A stretch of 64,000 nt of DNA, from assembly GCA_002270565.1 (NCBI GenBank), contig NQMI01000042.1, positions 217,710-281,709 on the forward strand, read 5' to 3'. Under the pieces are notes generated by a model, which did not search any database, was not told where the DNA came from, and was given only the letters and a program-made list of their open reading frames with translations. Each line of letters starts with the position of its first letter. The first letter of the stretch is position 1. The DNA comes from Stenocarpella maydis (taxonomy: Eukaryota > Ascomycota > Sordariomycetes > Diaporthales > Diaporthaceae). Shown here piece by piece: positions 30,350-40,600 of this stretch. The position numbers and the translations under genes are program-made.

Positions 30350-31185
30350 CTCAAGGGTAGCCACTGAAGATAATGAGGTCGTGTTCATGAACCTCTTAAG
30401 ATGCTGAGCAACGAATGCACGAGAGCAGAAATGGAACACATACTTATTAATGGGTTCCTTGCATAGCGAGAGAATTCTGGTGTAGTAAGGTTGTGCATCA
30501 GAGCACAAACAGGGTAAAGGGGCTTCTGGATGGACATCGAGCTTACGAACATTCTAGATGGTCACCCTTCGGTTTTTGGGGCGGGTGTATTATTTCCCCT
30601 GCGTCCCGCTGGGATTATTCAGCCATGGCGAAGATCGAGCCACCACTGACCGACCGACAGGGTGCTTGAAATTTTCCTGGTTGGGAACTGCTGCTCCAAG
30701 CTACTTGGCCGCGTATTATACGCCACTGTAATAATGCTTCCTGATACGTCACATGCATGCAGACATGTGCAGCAGTAGTCTAATGATCCTCCTGCAGGGC
30801 ACACATGGGAATCTACAGTTCGTCAATTGAAAGTTCAGCATGGATTTAGTACGATTCATTCGTCTGACAAAGACTTACCGTAAATTTGGATTTCGAAGCC
30901 TACTGGAATGAGGGCCGCCAGGCCAGCAGAAAGCAAGAGGCAACAACGTCATGTCACGACATTGAGGCTCAGGGCTCTGTCTGGCTCGGCGGGCTCTCGG
31001 GATGTCGAGGTGCCACAAAGACAGGGGTAAGCCGACGAGCGAAATTCCACACTGGTAGCCCAGCTTCCCCAGTTAGACCGTTCTACGCCCTGCTTGCGGC
31101 TCCTTTGCATTTTTAAGCAGGGAGAAACAGAATCTCCCTGAAAGAACTGTGGAACAGCGGTGGAGACGAAGTTGGAAGCGCAACA

Positions 31186-31191
31186 TATAAA
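31186..31191 (+). promoter_or_regulatory. TATA box of the OYE gene
   Basis: TATAAA about 157 bp upstream of the OYE start at 31348, followed by a C/T/A-rich leader. Confidence 0.55.
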
Positions 31192-31347
31192 GGTCGACTG
31201 CTGATGCGTTTTGTTCTTGGTTTGAGCTTGCATACATCTTTAGACCAACAATAGACCTCATCCAACTACGTCCGGTCCGTCTCTACATCTGATATCCAAC
31301 AGCGTCTAACTTTTTATCTTCCCACTATCATCACGCAGTCTCTCAAC

Positions 31348-32526
31348 ATGGCCGAGAACACCAAGCTATTTACGCCGATCAAGGTCGGCTCAACGCAGTT
31401 GGAGCACAGAATTGCCATGGCTCCTTTGACTCGGTTCAGAGCCAACAAGGATCTGGTCCCAGAAGATATTGCTGCTCAATATTACGAACAGAGAAGTGTT
31501 GTCCCCGGCACTCTGATCATCTCCGAAGCGACATACATTTCCCCTCAAGGCCGGGGTTATGCCAATGTCCCTGGTCTCTACACCGACGCCCAGCTGGCAG
31601 GATGGAAGAAGGTGACGGACCGCATCCACGCCAGGGGATCAAAGGCCTTTGCGCAGCTCTGGCACCTGGGTCGTGCCGCTGTGGGAGGCGAGGCCTCTGG
31701 AAACCCTGCCCTGGACGAGACCTTTGACTTCAGCAAGGACCTCGTCAGTGCCAGCGCAGTACCTATCATGGAGGGCGCGCCTGTTCCTCGGGCCATGAGT
31801 GAGGAGGAAATCCACGCCACCATCGCTGACTATGCGAGGGCGGCAAAGAACGCCATTGAGAAGGGTGGCTTCGACGGTGTCGAGATCCACGCGGCTCACG
31901 GATACCTCATCGACCAGTTCACCCAGGACACCTCGAACAAGCGCGAGGACGCCTGGGGTGGCAGCATCGAGAACCGCGCGCGCTTCGCCGTCGAGGTCGC
32001 CAAGGCGGTTTCCGCGGCCGTTGGCAAGGACAAGGTCGGCATCCGCCTGTCTCCCTGGTCTACGTTCCAGGGCATGCGGATGAAGGACCCGATCCCCCAG
32101 TTCAGCTACCTCATCGACCGCCTGACCGAGCTCGAGCTGGCCTTCCTGCACCTGGTCGAGCCAAGAGTCCACGGTATCGTCGATACGGACCCCAAGAATG
32201 AGTCTCTCGACTTTGCGATGCAGGCCTGGGGCCGCGAGAGGGCCATCTTCCTTGCTGGTAGCTACACCACCGAGCTGGCCATCGAGGCGGTTGAGAAGAA
32301 GTACAAAGACTACGCAGATCAGCTGGTTATTGTCTTCGGCCGCCGCTTCATCTCCACGCCAGACCTTGTTTACAGGGTGAAGAAGGGTCTTCCGCTAGCC
32401 GACTACGATCGTTCCACCTTCTACATCCACCAGGATAAGGGCGACAAGCGCGAGCCTGGATACATCGACTACCCCTACTCCGATGAGTATATCAAGGAGT
32501 TCGGCAAGCCGGATGTTGCGGTCTAA
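31348..32526 (+). CDS. Old Yellow Enzyme family NADH:flavin oxidoreductase
   Basis: FMN-dependent ene-reductase that reduces activated C=C bonds; fungal members act in detoxification, oxylipin and alkaloid pathways. Single exon, 392 residues, intact TIM barrel. Motifs: APLTRFRA (FMN phosphate/isoalloxazine side), ISEATYISPQGRGY, FAQLWHLGR, the substrate-binding pair in HAAHGYLIDQF (His-x-x-His variant), DAWGGSIENRARF, and the FMN phosphate loop FGRRFISTPDLVYR near the C-terminus. Start at 31348 has context CAACATGG, with a TATA box at 31186. It lies upstream of a broken GMC oxidoreductase in the same orientation and an N-acetyltransferase further on. The native substrate cannot be told from sequence. 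Confidence 0.94.
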   Translation: MAENTKLFTPIKVGSTQLEHRIAMAPLTRFRANKDLVPEDIAAQYYEQRSVVPGTLIISEATYISPQGRGYANVPGLYTDAQLAGWKKVTDRIHARGSKAFAQLWHLGRAAVGGEASGNPALDETFDFSKDLVSASAVPIMEGAPVPRAMSEEEIHATIADYARAAKNAIEKGGFDGVEIHAAHGYLIDQFTQDTSNKREDAWGGSIENRARFAVEVAKAVSAAVGKDKVGIRLSPWSTFQGMRMKDPIPQFSYLIDRLTELELAFLHLVEPRVHGIVDTDPKNESLDFAMQAWGRERAIFLAGSYTTELAIEAVEKKYKDYADQLVIVFGRRFISTPDLVYRVKKGLPLADYDRSTFYIHQDKGDKREPGYIDYPYSDEYIKEFGKPDVAV

Positions 32527-33745
32527 GCTGACTTGCGACATGAACAGAAGGATTAATTGCATTAGGCATTCGAAGCAATGCTCTTTGTTGGTTTCCTTTT
32601 TGAGAATAGGATTTGCTATCGTAAGATCACCTAGACTATAGATATTTGCGCAGTTGCACAGTTAGACAGGATAGAGCTTTGAAGTTTGGAGTTTGGCAAT
32701 ACAGATACCAATACAGGATAGCAGAATCACCGACTTTTGGGAGTGATATAAATAACGTCATGTGTCTTTGTGCTCTATGGCTCAGCCTCTCCGAGATATT
32801 CATACCTCCATTCTTAGGACACCTACTTCCAGAACACCCACACCTACCCAAACCTACCTACACGTACTACAATTATACACCTGCACCTCCTGCGGCATAT
32901 ACCGGAGCCCTGGGATACTACCTTTACATCATCCCCACTCCCACAAGGACTGCAACTATCGGTCTGGGTCAAGATACGAACTTGAACAAAACATATAGTC
33001 CATAGAAGCCAAGCAACAATTCTATTCATACACTGAGATCATCATGCTAACGAGAGTTGCTTGTGTTACCAGGCTGCTCTCCGCATCAAGCCACCTTCAC
33101 TTTGAATTACAGTCCCTATACAAGCACACCTCACTAGCACCACAAAGGCGCCCATGGGATGGGTTTGATCATGATGCACTACACATGATGCCTCAGAGTG
33201 ACTGATACTAACACTGGAACCAATCTAGTCCAGCAAGGACCTAAACGTTGGTGCATGTGTGCGTGGTGATTAGTTCTACCTGAAACACCTTGTTCAACAA
33301 ATAAATTGCTAATAAAATATGCTTTCCGTGCCTTGGCATGCTATAATGACATTTTTCTAAGTGTGGCTCAGCTTTCTCGTTGATCTCCGGCGCAGTCAAC
33401 CTACAGCCACAACAGAGCACCAACAAATACCACCAACTGGGTCAACTGTATGTCTGTTGGCAGAACGTGGTGGACCCAACACCAATAGTTCGCGTCCCAT
33501 TAGGCTAGCTGGCGCATAATATGTAACCCAAGACCTGCGAAAATGGGGCTTTCTTGTTGTTACCGGTGCCCGCTTCGTCCGCTGGGCAAATATTAAGTGA
33601 TATTGTCGCTGGCATATAATACATAGTGTCATAAATCTCATATCAGTATTCAGAACACACCAGCAGGCAAATCTGGTCTTTCCAACCATAGTTTCCTGCA
33701 AAACAATATCATCATTCAATCCAGGTCCAGCTACCTTTGTCAAAC
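32527..33745. other. intergenic, no gene seen
   Basis: About 1.2 kb, slightly AT-rich, between the OYE gene and the GMC pseudogene. It contains ACCTACC/ACCCAAACCTACC-type short repeats near 32840-32870. No gene recognised. Confidence 0.55.
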
Positions 33746-35610
33746 ATGGCATCATCGCCCTACGACTTCGTTGTTTTCGGGGGTGGCACTTCTGACTTGG
33801 TAGTTGCCACGCGTCTTTCTGGAGTTCTCATCTTAGAGACGGGATCAGATCAAACCAAAGATCCAAGGGTCAAGACACCTATATTTCACTCGGCGTCGCT
33901 TGACTCTGAGGCTGACTGGGGCTTCCGCACTGAGCCTCAAGTATGTCTCACCTTTTTTCAAGTCGAGTGATAACTACCTGTGCTGACAACATTAGCAGTC
34001 CCTCGACGGGTGAGTGGTCCATCTGAATCAGGGCAAAGCTCTTGGCGGTTCGAGCGCTCTGAATGCGCATGTACTCGTCCCTCCTCCCAAAAGGTTCATT
34101 GACTCCTGGGAGACGCTTGGAAACGAGGGTTGGAACTGGAATACCGTGAAGACTAATCTTTCTGAGGCTTAAACCAGCCCCACAGTCAAGAAATGGACTG
34201 AGGAGATTCTGGGAATCGATGGCTGGGCTGCTAGGAATGATGCAGCAAGAGGATCAATGCAGACGAGCTTCTCTAGCGAGATCGCCCATCCTGTGCGCAA
34301 GGCCTGGGCAGACAGCTTCAATAACAGTGGTAATTTTATGCCTGAAGACCCATTCATTGATCGGGTGCTCAGTTGGGTCTTTCAGCTGCCTCGCCTCTAT
34401 CGATCCCGTTAAACAGGAGAGGAGCTATTCAGAAAATGCTTACTACAGTCCTGTCAAGGAGAGAGACAACCTCCAACTTCTGACCAATGCTCACGTTGAG
34501 AAGGTCTTTACTCAACAAATCAGTGGCTCTATCAGGGCTACAGGGGTTCAATTCACATACAACGGCCACCGTCACACTGTTCTGGCCTTTAAGGAGGTGA
34601 TCATCGCAGCTGGTGTTTTTCAGTCTCCAAAGGTGCTGGAGCTCTCTGGGATTGGGAACAAAGATTTGTTCCAGAAGCATGGGATTCCCGTTATCGCCGG
34701 TCTTGTAGGAGTCGGCGAGAACCTCCAAGATCATGCCATTGTCTACACGGGTTTCAAGGCAGCGGATGACGTCGCCACGCTCGACCCTCTGATCAGTCAA
34801 GAGCCAGAAGCCCTGCAACAGGCAATGCAGGAATATGGGATGGCACAAACAGGTACACTGTCGTCATGTGGTGTCTGCGGTCATGCATATCTCCCAGTGT
34901 TGGAGCACGCATCTGATGAGGGCCAGAAGCGACTGAAGACGCTGCTCGATCAGAATCGCCCCACTTCTTGAAGCAGCCCACAGGCCACGCGAGCTCGAGC
35001 ATTCTATAATATTGCGGAGACGACGTTACTCGACCAGAAGGAGCCATCAGGGGCCTACGTTTCGGCATTGGCGCAGATTACAATCCCGCTCGATGCCAAC
35101 GTTGAGAAACCACCCGCGGCGCTCCCGGGCAAGTTTATCACCATTGGCTCTATGTTGTCGCAGCCTCTGTCCCGTGGCAGTCTCCATATTCGCTCAGGGG
35201 ATCCCTCAGCCCATCCAAGCATTGATCCCAACTACCTATCTCATCCTATCGATATCCAGATCATAGCCCACCACATACTACAGACTGAGAAGCTCGCCAT
35301 CCTTGCACCCTTGAGCGACTAGCTGGAAAAGCCACTGACACACCGAGACCCGGCTGCAAACTTCGCAGACTTGGATGCTGCCAAGGCCTAAGCCCGAGGA
35401 AACGCCATCTCGATGTGGCATCTTGGAGGCACATGTGCCATGCTGCCGAAAGAGAAGGCCGGAGTTGTGGACACGAGCCTAAAGGTGTACGGGTTTGAAA
35501 ACCTTCGTGTAGTGGACACGAGTGCCATTCCACTCATCAGTACAGCAAATCTGCAGGCCACCGTCTATGGATTCGCCGAGAAGGCAGCGGATATTATCAA
35601 AAATGATTAG
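33746..35610 (+). pseudogene. broken GMC (glucose-methanol-choline) oxidoreductase
   Basis: Remnant of an FAD-dependent alcohol/aryl-alcohol oxidase-type enzyme. Recognisable in order: FAD fold start FDFVVFGGGTSD-like segment (the last Gly of GxGxxG is Asp), VLILETGS, DWGFRTEPQ, GKALGGSSALNAHV, GWNWNTVK, AYYSPVKERDNLQLLT, EVIIAAGVFQSPKVLELSGIG, VGENLQDHA, and the C-terminal MWHLGGTCAML and NLQATVYGFAEKAAD. A short intron sits near 33941-33999. Damage: a stop near 34012 (GGG-TGA), stops at 34170 and 34969-34971, a frameshift near 34365, stops at 35320-35322 and 35389-35391, and a small deletion after VATRLS. The catalytic His region (MWHLGG) survives but the gene cannot encode a full enzyme. 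Some lesions fit C-to-T changes as in RIP; others do not. Confidence 0.85.
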
Positions 35611-35889
35611 AGCCAGGGCCTGTCTACATGACTCTCATGTTATTGAATTTCCTTTTTCACATTTACTCCGAGCCATAGTATTGATTGAGCCAAGTGACGG
35701 TCCAACGAGTCAATAAAATCTGGGACTTGTGAAGAGTGCTATTTATGAATTAAAACCAATGTAAACGCTTGTTAACAGGGACCCCATATATTCTTCTCTC
35801 CTACTCCCTTCATGCACTCCTCCCACGTCCTAAACTCTGAATATACTGTTCCAATGATACTAAACCAATTATATGTATGATGATGAGTG

Positions 35890-36298
35890 ATGACCGAAGC
35901 GTCGGACTCCTCCCAACAGGCTCGACGAATTGACATGACCAAGAAGGAGGTTGATGCTCTTGTGGCCACAACTACAGAAACCGCGAAACCCGCAGAAATC
36001 TCTCTCCTTAAAAGCCGCACATCTTTCCTTCCAGAGATGCAAGCTTCTGCCAGACAAGAGGCGGTCGCGCGCTACGGCTTAAGGTTGTCTAACGTGCTTG
36101 GGCCATCCTAGCAAGTTTTGCAACAAAGAAGCCGACTTCGACTACAAGTTTGTCCACTGTATTTACTATGCGAACTCTGACTTCTGCCAGGACTGCTTCA
36201 AGAAACTACAGGAGCAATCGATTCAAGCCATGCAGTGCAGTGCAGAGCATCTATGGATCAAGGTCCCTCGGCAAGGAAGTGACTTCTACCGTGGGTGA
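35890..36298 (+). pseudogene. relic of a protein with a C-terminal ZZ-like zinc-binding tail
   Basis: Two pieces in different frames. 35890-36111 encodes a helical segment (MTKKEVDALVATTTETAKP, LPEMQASARQEAVARYGLRL) and hits a stop. 36107-36298, in the next frame, encodes FVHCIYYANSDFCQDCFKKL, with C-x2-C spacing like the ZZ-type finger that ends many fungal NLR/TPR proteins. No start or upstream domains are present and a frameshift is needed to join the pieces. Origin from a larger gene of that type is inference. Confidence 0.5.
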
Positions 36299-36675
36299 TA
36301 TTGCACGTGTGTTTTGAAACTTATTGCTATCAGCATTATATTGGTTATCTAACGCTGGGCCTTTGAGAGTTTATAAATTGAGAGTATATGGAGGGACTGC
36401 CGCAGCTTTTTTGGTTTTTTTTAACTCCCCCCCCCCCCGAATCTTTTGAAAAACTTTAAATTCCCTTTTTAAAAAGGCTATCGTGAGCGAATTAGAACCA
36501 AGACCAGCTATGTCTGTGATTGAGGGTCAATAACAAAATGATATTCATCTCGTCACGGGCATTTAACCGAGCAAATCTTCCTTTTCACCAACGTCTTGTA
36601 ATTTTCCAAGATTCTGTGAAACCACAATGCCCTAGAAGAGCCAGTCCAGTTCGATGACAAGCAACGAGTTCTTAC
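36299..36675. other. intergenic with C12 tract
   Basis: Short AT-rich spacer with a C12 run at 36427-36438 and neighbouring T runs; includes the probable 3' UTR of the N-acetyltransferase. Confidence 0.55.
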
Positions 36676-37683
36676 CTACCCTGTCTTCTTTCCCTTGAGC
36701 TCAGTCGCGAGGCCCTTGATACCCCTCTTCTCCTTCTCAGTCAGCCGGATATCAAAGTACTTGTCGAGCGCCCTGACGCGGTCCTCCTCCGTCTCGAGCA
36801 ACTCGAGGACGCGCTCCTGCCCGGCAGACCGCAGCTTGACCACACCCCCGTTCAGTATCACCTCCTCGACCAGCTCGCCCGTGGCCTCGTCCAGCACGGG
36901 TCGGTACGCGATGACGGCCTGCGTGAACCAGCTCTGCGGCTGCGTCATTACAAAGTAGTTGAGCGCCTCAAAGTCCCCATCGAAGAACTCGGCCTCGCCG
37001 AACGAGTACATGTCCTCCCACCCGGCGCCCTCGTGCCCCTTGCGCGTGGACCACACCCACAGCCGCTGCGACGGGTCGTCCCTCGTGGCCTGCCTGTCGA
37101 CGTGCCGCAGCTCCAGCCGGCCCCGCGCCGGCGCGATCGTCGTGGCCTCGTACCCGTCCTCGAGCGGGATCGGCCCCGTCGGCTCCTGGGCCCCGAAGCC
37201 CACGTCCACGAGGTACTTTTTCCCGTCGATGGTCACCAGGTTTATCAGGTGGCCCCTGCGATGGTATATCCCATTAGCGACCTCCGAACACAAGAGAATT
37301 CTAGTCTATCCTTGAGAATACGTGACCATAAAACTGTAAAGAGGGGGGGGGGGCGCAGCTTACAGCCTCTCATGCCTCACCCTGCCGCCGGTGCTGTATA
37401 GCTTGAACCCGAGCGTCCTCAATACGGTGGCGAAGAGCTCGTTGACCTCCATGCAGTACCCGCCGCGGCTGTTCGTCACGAGCTTGTCGAATAGGTCCTG
37501 CCGGTCCAGCGAGAGGAGCCGCGTGGGCGAGTAGTGCAGCGCGACGCTGTCGAAGGGCACCCTCGCCTGGTGGTGCCGCACGAGGCCCGTCAGGAGCTCC
37601 AGCCTGTCAGCCGGGTGCTTGGACCTGGGGTACCTGATGTGTTCGAGGTACAGCTCGAGCTGCTCTTCGCTGTACTTGGCCAT
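36676..37683 (-). CDS. arylamine N-acetyltransferase (NAT)
   Basis: Transfers an acyl group from acyl-CoA to arylamines; fungal NATs detoxify plant benzoxazolinones and related amines. Exons on the minus strand: 37683-37364 and 37300-36676, about 314 residues. Catalytic triad motifs: Cys in NSRGGYCMEVNELF, His in RGHLINLVTI, Asp in YLVDVGFGAQEP. Also typical: PFDSVALHYSP near the N-terminus. The 63-bp intron starts GTAAGC and contains a C11 run; the acceptor at 37301 (GACTAG) was chosen because it restores frame, but it is not certain and gives LILLCSEVANG at the junction. Neighbours (OYE, GMC relic) fit a detoxification setting. Confidence 0.88.
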
Positions 37684-40600
37684 CGTTTTATGTTATTTTT
37701 CTTTTCTTCTCCCCTTTTCTTTCTTGCGCGGCGAGTACCTGGGGCTGGCTACTGTTATGTTCAAGTTGCGCTGTGCTGCATGAAATATGACGGAAGAGGA
37801 ATGCCAAGGCTGACTGACGCGGGCGCTTCCAAGATGTGTAGAGAAAAGCACCCTATTGGGGACGTTACCTTCGTGTTTGTGTTGAAGCACCGCAACTGGA
37901 AATTTTGCGTGTTCGCAAGTCGTGAGTTTGATTCAGTCTTCGTCTTCACAGGTTCCTGAATACGCGGATCCGTATATACGTATTACTAATCCTGTGAGGG
38001 GTGATACTTTTCCATGAGTCGTGAACATCCTGTTTATACTGATGCGGCACTACGCCAACCATCTTCGAAATCACATCAAGTTGTGCCGTTCTGTAATTGC
38101 CGACTTCCTAGGTACTTGATTCTCCACCGGACATAGTCCAGAATGGTATTCAGTGTTAGGACACTACGTACGAGTACCCAAGCAGCCGGAATGCGATGGC
38201 AAGCATGTCTAGTGTCATGCATCTTACAGGCTATGCAGGCCCTTCCATTTACATAGCCTCGTGATAGAGCTGCGGCAAGTCTCCCCTAACTCAGCCTTAT
38301 CAGCAAAAATCTGTCTCCACCTACCGGGGAGTTTTCTTTAGCTTTGTTACACCATTACTTATGCCAAAATTTTAATCAGAAGCACAAGTGGACAGTCACG
38401 CTGGGAATTCTGCCCTGTTTGGCCTGGGGTAACTGAAGCCTTTAACGACGTCGGTTATACCTCATAGTCTGCTCCGTCGGATGTCGAAGTCCTAAAGACG
38501 GCCTGATAGCGGCATACTGTCGGCAGGACGTTAGATAAGATCCCTCGAGTTCTCATCCGCCGACAGAGCACCCTGAAACTGAGTAGGAGCCAGTCGTCCC
38601 GCTTCCACGCTGGGAATAAGATCAATGGAAGCTAGCCGAGGCAGGGCTGGGAACACATTTACCCACGGTGCACTTACACTACAGCCGCTCCAGTCGACGC
38701 TCTTGGCAGCACAGAACCATCTGGTGTACCTAGGTAGTCAGGTGGACTTCCCCTTGTCCGTTTCCGTGTCCGTTTCCGCTGCGCGAGAGAGGGTCATTAG
38801 CCATGCCCCCCAGCTCCTTCCATCCCGACCAGGTCACCGATGCCTGCCTCGATCACGGAAAAAGCCGGGGCTACAGGGGTAAACAGTCTCCCCCCCGCCG
38901 AGCACGTCACAGGACGCGCGCAGGATTCCATTAATGTGTTTTTTTTTTCTTCCACTTTTATCGCGGGGCCCCAGATCTTCGGCTCGCCTTGTGCTGAGTA
39001 GTTACGTCGGCTTCAAGAGTGTGTGTTTGGGTGAAGGGGGGGGGGGGCGGACCGCGGTCAAACGAAGGGAGAGGGCCAAGGCCCTCTGTCGCTGCCCCTG
39101 CCGTCGTTGCGCCAAGGGCAATTGGGTCAGCCGACGATGATATCGCAAACGCGATCCCAGAGGACACAGACCTCGTGCCTTGCTGGATTTTAGCCGACGG
39201 AGGTACGGTACGACGATGGACGTGATGTCGGGGCGGGAACGGGGGTGGAGGAGATCGCGCTTTGCCCCCCCCCCCGGGGGGAAGGGGGGTTGACGCGGCT
39301 CCGGAATCGGTGGAGTCGCAAGACGTCATCGCGACACAACGGTTCACCTCAGCCCACATCAAGTCCAAGCTGAGATTTGAGGGTATCGTGAACCGGATCT
39401 GGCTAAAGGTGACATAACATGTATTCCCAGTCCAAGGGTTGGATGACGCTGCGGGTCCTGAGCAAGAGACAGATCCCCACTACACCACAAGGTCCTCTGG
39501 GGCTCCCCGCAGTTGATTTAGTGCCCATGATCTCAATTGATGGGGGTTCTGCGAGATCTCGCTCGAATCTTGGATCTGGGAAATCCGACAATCCGGAAAC
39601 CCGATTGTCGACCAACGCGCGCGCGCGCACGCCGTCTACGCGGCCAGCCATCCGGGTGAAAGACGTCATTCTGAGATCAGCAGACTCCGGACGGGACCCT
39701 GAATTCTATACTCCAGGGGCGGAGCCCCTCCGCTCCATACACCCTCCTCCCACCGGACCAAGTGCGAGCGGCTCCCAGTGGGGAGGGTTGCAAAACGGTC
39801 GTCGGAGGCCGAACAAAACGGAGGAGCGGGTCAACTGATTGCTCCCAGGCCTTTATTGCCTGCCTTGTTGCTATGTTGTTTGTGTGCAAGTTGAAGAAGC
39901 CGTCTCGTCAGACTCACCACCCAGGTGCTTCCAAGAATCCGAACCGCCGTCACAGCTATTGGGGTTGGCACTTCTGGTGGGTGTTTGGGCGCTGCGTTTT
40001 GGCCCCGCCCTCAAAGTTTACACTCTGGGTAGGCAGGCCTAGTGCAGTTCGAAGCTCAGCCCTACCCACCATTTGTACAGAGTTGCGTCATGACCAGAGC
40101 CTATGTATCTGTACCAACTGCATTGTATCAGCGACATGAAGATCAATGCTGGGGCCTCGAATCATGCCATTCAAGTCTTCTAATGGATTGACTCCCTGAA
40201 GTCGGATCCAGAAACTCAATGGCAACCACTGCAGTTTCACCCAAGAAACCGGACTCGCAACGTGCGCGCTAGGCCTGAAGCCGTGTGCCCTGTGTGCCTG
40301 GCTCTAGCCTTGCTGGTGGCGAAACCTGCCATTGCTGCTGACTCGCAAGCAAGCAATCCGACTGGTCCCGCGTGGACGGTCGTTCGCCTCGACCAATTGG
40401 CGAGCTTGCGCCGAAAAGGTTGCGGAGTAAGGCCGACGCCACAGCTCCGGGTTTCAGGGAAAACCTGGGGATGGCCTGAACGTTAGTTAAACAGTAGTCT
40501 TGACCTTGGCAACATCAAAGAGGAAGACTAGGTTTTTCTTGCCAGCGGTTCATGTCCCATCGCCTCCCTCCTTGTGACATGAGTTTGATTGAAATTTCCC

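Larger units (their letters stand above)
27401..31347. other. decayed gene-poor stretch
   Basis: No intact gene in about 3.9 kb. On the minus strand, pieces such as 29052-28861 (VQDMICISGPV, KRSLIVKLNALG) and 28831-28496 (GLVIVGNWQSHDQHFD, FTFVSADYKNTG) read like protein but in different frames. They may be relics of the 5' part of the truncated gene at 26626. A ~105-bp duplication and an A45G10 tract are listed separately. Confidence 0.4.
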
